A DNA stretch of 64,000 nucleotides from Bog-473 sp963834405. GTDB lineage: Bacteria > Actinomycetota > Acidimicrobiia > Acidimicrobiales > RAAP-2. The translations under genes were made by a program, and so were the position numbers. Each line of letters begins with the position of its first letter. The first letter of the stretch is position 1. The notes under the pieces were generated by a model that ran no database searches, was not told the DNA's origin, and saw nothing but the letters and a program-made list of their open reading frames with translations. This document shows, piece after piece, positions 63,280-64,000 of the stretch. Where the stretch lies: assembly GCA_963834405.1 (NCBI GenBank), contig CAWIBX010000007.1, positions 372,001 to 436,000 of the forward strand, written 5' to 3'.

Positions 63280-64000
63280 GTGTCAGCCTCTGATCCAGCT
63301 CACGAACGCATTCGCGTGCTCCGGATCTTCCATGCCGGCCGAAACCCCGCACACCGCGCCCGCGATCGGACGCTCCTCGCGGCCGGGGCTGACATCACTT
63401 ATGTGGTCCCGCGCGCATGGCCGGAGGCAGGGAGCGAGGAGGCGCTCTCACAGGAGCCCTTCCCGATCATCGAGGTGGATGTGCGGACACCGGGCAACGT
63501 CAATCGCCATTCCTACGCCAACGTTGAGGCCGTGGCGAGGTTGGCAGTCGACCTCGAGGTGGATCTGGTGGACCTCTTCGAGGAGCCCTACAGCGGGGCC
63601 GCCGGCCAGCTGCTGCCCCGACTGCCCCCTGACCTTCCGGTCGTCATGTACTCGGCCCAGAACCTGGACAAGCGCTGGCCCCCGCCTTACCGCGGCTACG
63701 AACGGCGGTCACTGGCCCGCGTACAGGGCTTCTATCCCTGCTCCAGGCAGGCCGCTGCGGTGCTACGCGGCAAGGGTTTCGGAGGCCTGATCGTCCCGCT
63801 CCCTTTGGGCTACGACGAGGAACGCTACTTCTGCGGCGACCAGTCGTTGACCGACGAAATGCTCCGACTGGCCCTGGTGGGACGAATGGTGTCAGAGAAG
63901 GGCGTGTTCGATGCCGTGCAAGTGCTGGCCGAGCTGAATGTGCGCAGAGGGATCGATGTAGAACTGGTGTTGGCCGGCTCGGGATCGGCGCTGGCCGCCG
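63280..64000 (+). CDS. Glycosyltransferase family 4, N-terminal part (cut by window end)
   Basis: 240 residues from GTG 63280 to the window edge. The start reads IRVLRIFHAGRNPAHRARDR, and the middle VVMYSAQNLDKRWPPPYRGY is characteristic of a GT4 group acting on lipid-linked glycans (SAQN). FYPCSRQAAAVLRGKGFGG, IVPLPLGYDEERYF and LALVGRMVSEKGVFDAVQVL are the linker and donor-domain start. A competing open frame over 63248-63790 on the same strand is a shadow: the frame given here continues unbroken to the edge and has the family motifs. Confidence 0.88.
   Translation, partial: MSASDPAHERIRVLRIFHAGRNPAHRARDRTLLAAGADITYVVPRAWPEAGSEEALSQEPFPIIEVDVRTPGNVNRHSYANVEAVARLAVDLEVDLVDLFEEPYSGAAGQLLPRLPPDLPVVMYSAQNLDKRWPPPYRGYERRSLARVQGFYPCSRQAAAVLRGKGFGGLIVPLPLGYDEERYFCGDQSLTDEMLRLALVGRMVSEKGVFDAVQVLAELNVRRGIDVELVLAGSGSALAA

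Noticed and set aside
63248..63790. Plus-strand open frame overlapping the last glycosyltransferase
   Set aside because: It is in a different frame and lacks motifs; the GT4 frame from 63280 has the family blocks and stays open to the window end.
1..64000. CRISPR arrays, insertion sequences, prophage, restriction or anti-phage systems
   Set aside because: No regularly spaced repeats, transposase or integrase motifs, phage structural genes, or nuclease/methylase pairs were seen; the methyltransferases belong to glycan or small-molecule families.

Overview
The window is GC-rich DNA with many GTG (and some TTG) starts, tight ATGA/GTGA gene overlaps and actinobacterial protein types: LytR C-terminal domain, DUF4012, a biotinyl/carboxyltransferase acyl-CoA carboxylase, and Tat-exported phosphoesterase. 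It suggests a high-GC actinobacterium; an Acidimicrobiia-like soil or aquatic lineage is my inference, since no rRNA or other marker is present. Most complete genes are concerned with the cell envelope: minor pilins, secreted hydrolases, membrane glycosyltransferases and a large surface-polysaccharide island.

Layout. 1-2350: tail of an ABC exporter, a decayed SDR gene and a nitronate monooxygenase. 2.7-4.3 kb: a lone polytopic GT-C-like membrane protein, followed by decayed DNA. 5.4-9.2 kb: a translationally tight trio of type IV pilin-like proteins (prepilin plus beta-rich passenger, prepilin plus three IPT/TIG domains, PilX-like). 9.2-10.1 kb: decayed DNA with a truncated second copy of the nitroreductase found intact at 18.2 kb. 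10.1-12.0 kb: a second GT-C-like membrane protein. 12.7-17.3 kb: a very large secreted subtilase with FG-GAP-like and fibronectin III domains. 18.2-20.7 kb: nitroreductase coupled to a biotinyl-carboxyltransferase fusion. 21.5-23.2 kb: a third GT-C-like protein. 24.2-28.6 kb: two secreted PF04185-type phosphoesterases and a PAP2 phosphatase.

29.4-64 kb is an exopolysaccharide/glycan island. It has a polyprenyl-phosphate sugar transferase, a low-molecular-weight tyrosine phosphatase, a secreted protein, DUF4012 and LytR_C proteins, an O-antigen ligase/polymerase-like protein, about ten glycosyltransferases of GT4 type, two GT2 enzymes, five intact methyltransferase-like genes (FkbM, class I and CmcI types), a Wzm/Wzt ABC exporter with an extended Wzt C-terminal domain, and a hexapeptide acyltransferase. 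The likely logic is initiation on undecaprenyl phosphate, elongation and methyl/acyl decoration, and export by Wzm/Wzt and/or polymerisation by the Wzy/WaaL-like protein. No Wzx flippase or Wzc kinase is visible.

The most unusual aspect is genomic: nearly every gene or short operon is separated by 0.3-1.7 kb of decayed DNA. Several remnants can be tied to intact paralogues or families (nitroreductase, SDR, methyltransferase, glycosyltransferase, a tRNA-like/tail-gene locus seen twice). No transposase, CRISPR array, rRNA or intact tRNA was recognised.
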